Position numbers and translations under genes: made by a program. A model generated the notes under the pieces. The model ran no database searches. It worked only from the letters and a program-made list of their open reading frames with translations, and was not told the DNA's origin. From contig NC_031770.1 in the NCBI RefSeq assembly GCF_001522545.3, forward strand, positions 10,796,514 to 10,860,513: 64,000 nucleotides of DNA, written 5' to 3'. Within the stretch, counting starts at the first letter, position 1; the number at the start of each line of letters is the position of its first letter. Shown here one piece after another: positions 63,035 to 64,000 of the stretch. Source of the stretch: Parus major (Eukaryota; Chordata; Aves; Passeriformes; Paridae).

Positions 63035-64000
63035 AAGAGCAGGAAGGGCCTCCCCCTGCCCCAGCACAGCTTTCCCAAACAAAGGCAGACATGAGAGAAT
63101 TTGGAGGAGCCAAAGAAGAAATATAACCCCAGATTTCCAAGACCATCATTACACACTGTGAAGCACAAAGCAACAGCCCCTGAATGCAAAAGCACACAAA
63201 ACCAGGGGGTCTGCAGACACCTCAGGGGGCTGGGCCTCCTGAGACCCTCCTGACCTAAATAACCATTGATAGAATCCAACACAGAGGAAATATCATGATC
63301 TCAGCATGAGCCCAGAGGTTGGGATGGAGATGGGACAAACTCCTGTGCTGGCCAACAAGCACCACTCTATGCACACAAGGCAACCAGCAGGATTCACAGT
63401 GAAGCAAGGCCCACAGGCCTCTGGGAGGAAACATTCCCAGGTTGCAGAAGGAATAGAACAAGGTAAGAAGGTGCTGATCCCATGGGAAGCACAGCACGAG
63501 GCAGGTCCTGGCTGGTCCCCTGGTGCCAGAGACACCACAAGGCCAGCACAGGAGTTTATCCCATCTCCATCAGTAAGGAGTCCCAGAGCTGAACACCAAG
63601 CAATGAGCCACCACACCAGTGCAAAGAGCCACTTCCATGGAGGTGTCTGGAGATGGGCAGCTGCTTGCTTCACTTCACATCCTCCATCCTGTACTGGTAG
63701 CAAGAGCATACAAGGCCTACTGCCTTCTGGACTGCCCACTATGAGCTGACATCCAATTACATCCCATATCCTGCCGCCCAGAAAACTGATTTTTTCTGCA
63801 AGAGACTATGAACTAGGACACTTCCAATTAATAAATATTACTGAGCAGATGTAGACAAATGCAAACCCAGTTTGTTTCATCTCCATTCTAAACAGGAAAG
63901 AGGGGCTGAGAGCATTCAACAAGGGCAAAGGATAAACCCAACTGTGTGCCTTCACAGGGGCAGGTGAAGCCTGAAGGTCAAACCTTTCCACCCATCAGCA
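62896..64000 (-). other. NINL: NINL intron running off the right edge
   Basis: It contains the 46-bp tandem repeat at its 3' end (transcript sense). I find no further coiled-coil exon before the window ends. Confidence 0.55.

Overview
This window is vertebrate nuclear DNA, most likely from a bird. The evidence is GT-AG split genes with short introns (GINS1 fits in 1.8 kb), few recognisable transposons, one CR1-type LINE tail, and protein exons that are very close to, but not identical with, vertebrate families. All coding calls come from exon-by-exon reading of splice sites, phase and protein similarity. No searches could be run.

Layout. (1) Positions 1-26,119 contain no exon I can support. 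They are probably the large intron upstream of the Na+/Ca2+ exchanger exons, and hold tandem repeats, a palindrome cluster, a CR1 tail and a GAT microsatellite. (2) Positions 26,120-38,343 (+) carry the 3' half of an NCX1-type sodium/calcium exchanger. They include the mutually exclusive exons A and B, cassette exons C, D, E and F (21, 18, 15 and 69 nt), and the four constitutive exons that finish the Ca2+-binding loop and the second transmembrane half, ending in ...AYCHIKGF. A likely 3'UTR follows to about 40.5 kb, and possibly to about 49.7 kb. (3) Positions 40.5-51.1 kb are otherwise non-coding and end in a 105-base run of N inside a CpG-rich region. (4) Positions 51,235-53,056 (+) hold a complete seven-exon GINS1 (PSF1) gene, with paired CCAAT boxes and an E2F-like site upstream. 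(5) Positions 54,635 to beyond the right edge (-) hold the 3' part of a coiled-coil gene that converges on GINS1. It is best read as NINL (ninein-like). Between its exons lies what looks like a decayed large coiled-coil exon, and one splice acceptor has been tandemly triplicated.

How they relate. The three genes act in different processes: membrane Ca2+ extrusion, replication-fork helicase assembly, and centrosome/microtubule organisation. The positional information is still useful. GINS1 and NINL converge in human on 20p11, whereas human SLC8A1 lies on 2p22. The exchanger here is NCX1-like but diverges in exons B, E and F, so it may be either a relocated SLC8A1 or the extra NCX4 (SLC8A4) paralogue absent from mammals. 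The N-gap between the exchanger and GINS1 must be resolved before that neighbourhood is trusted.
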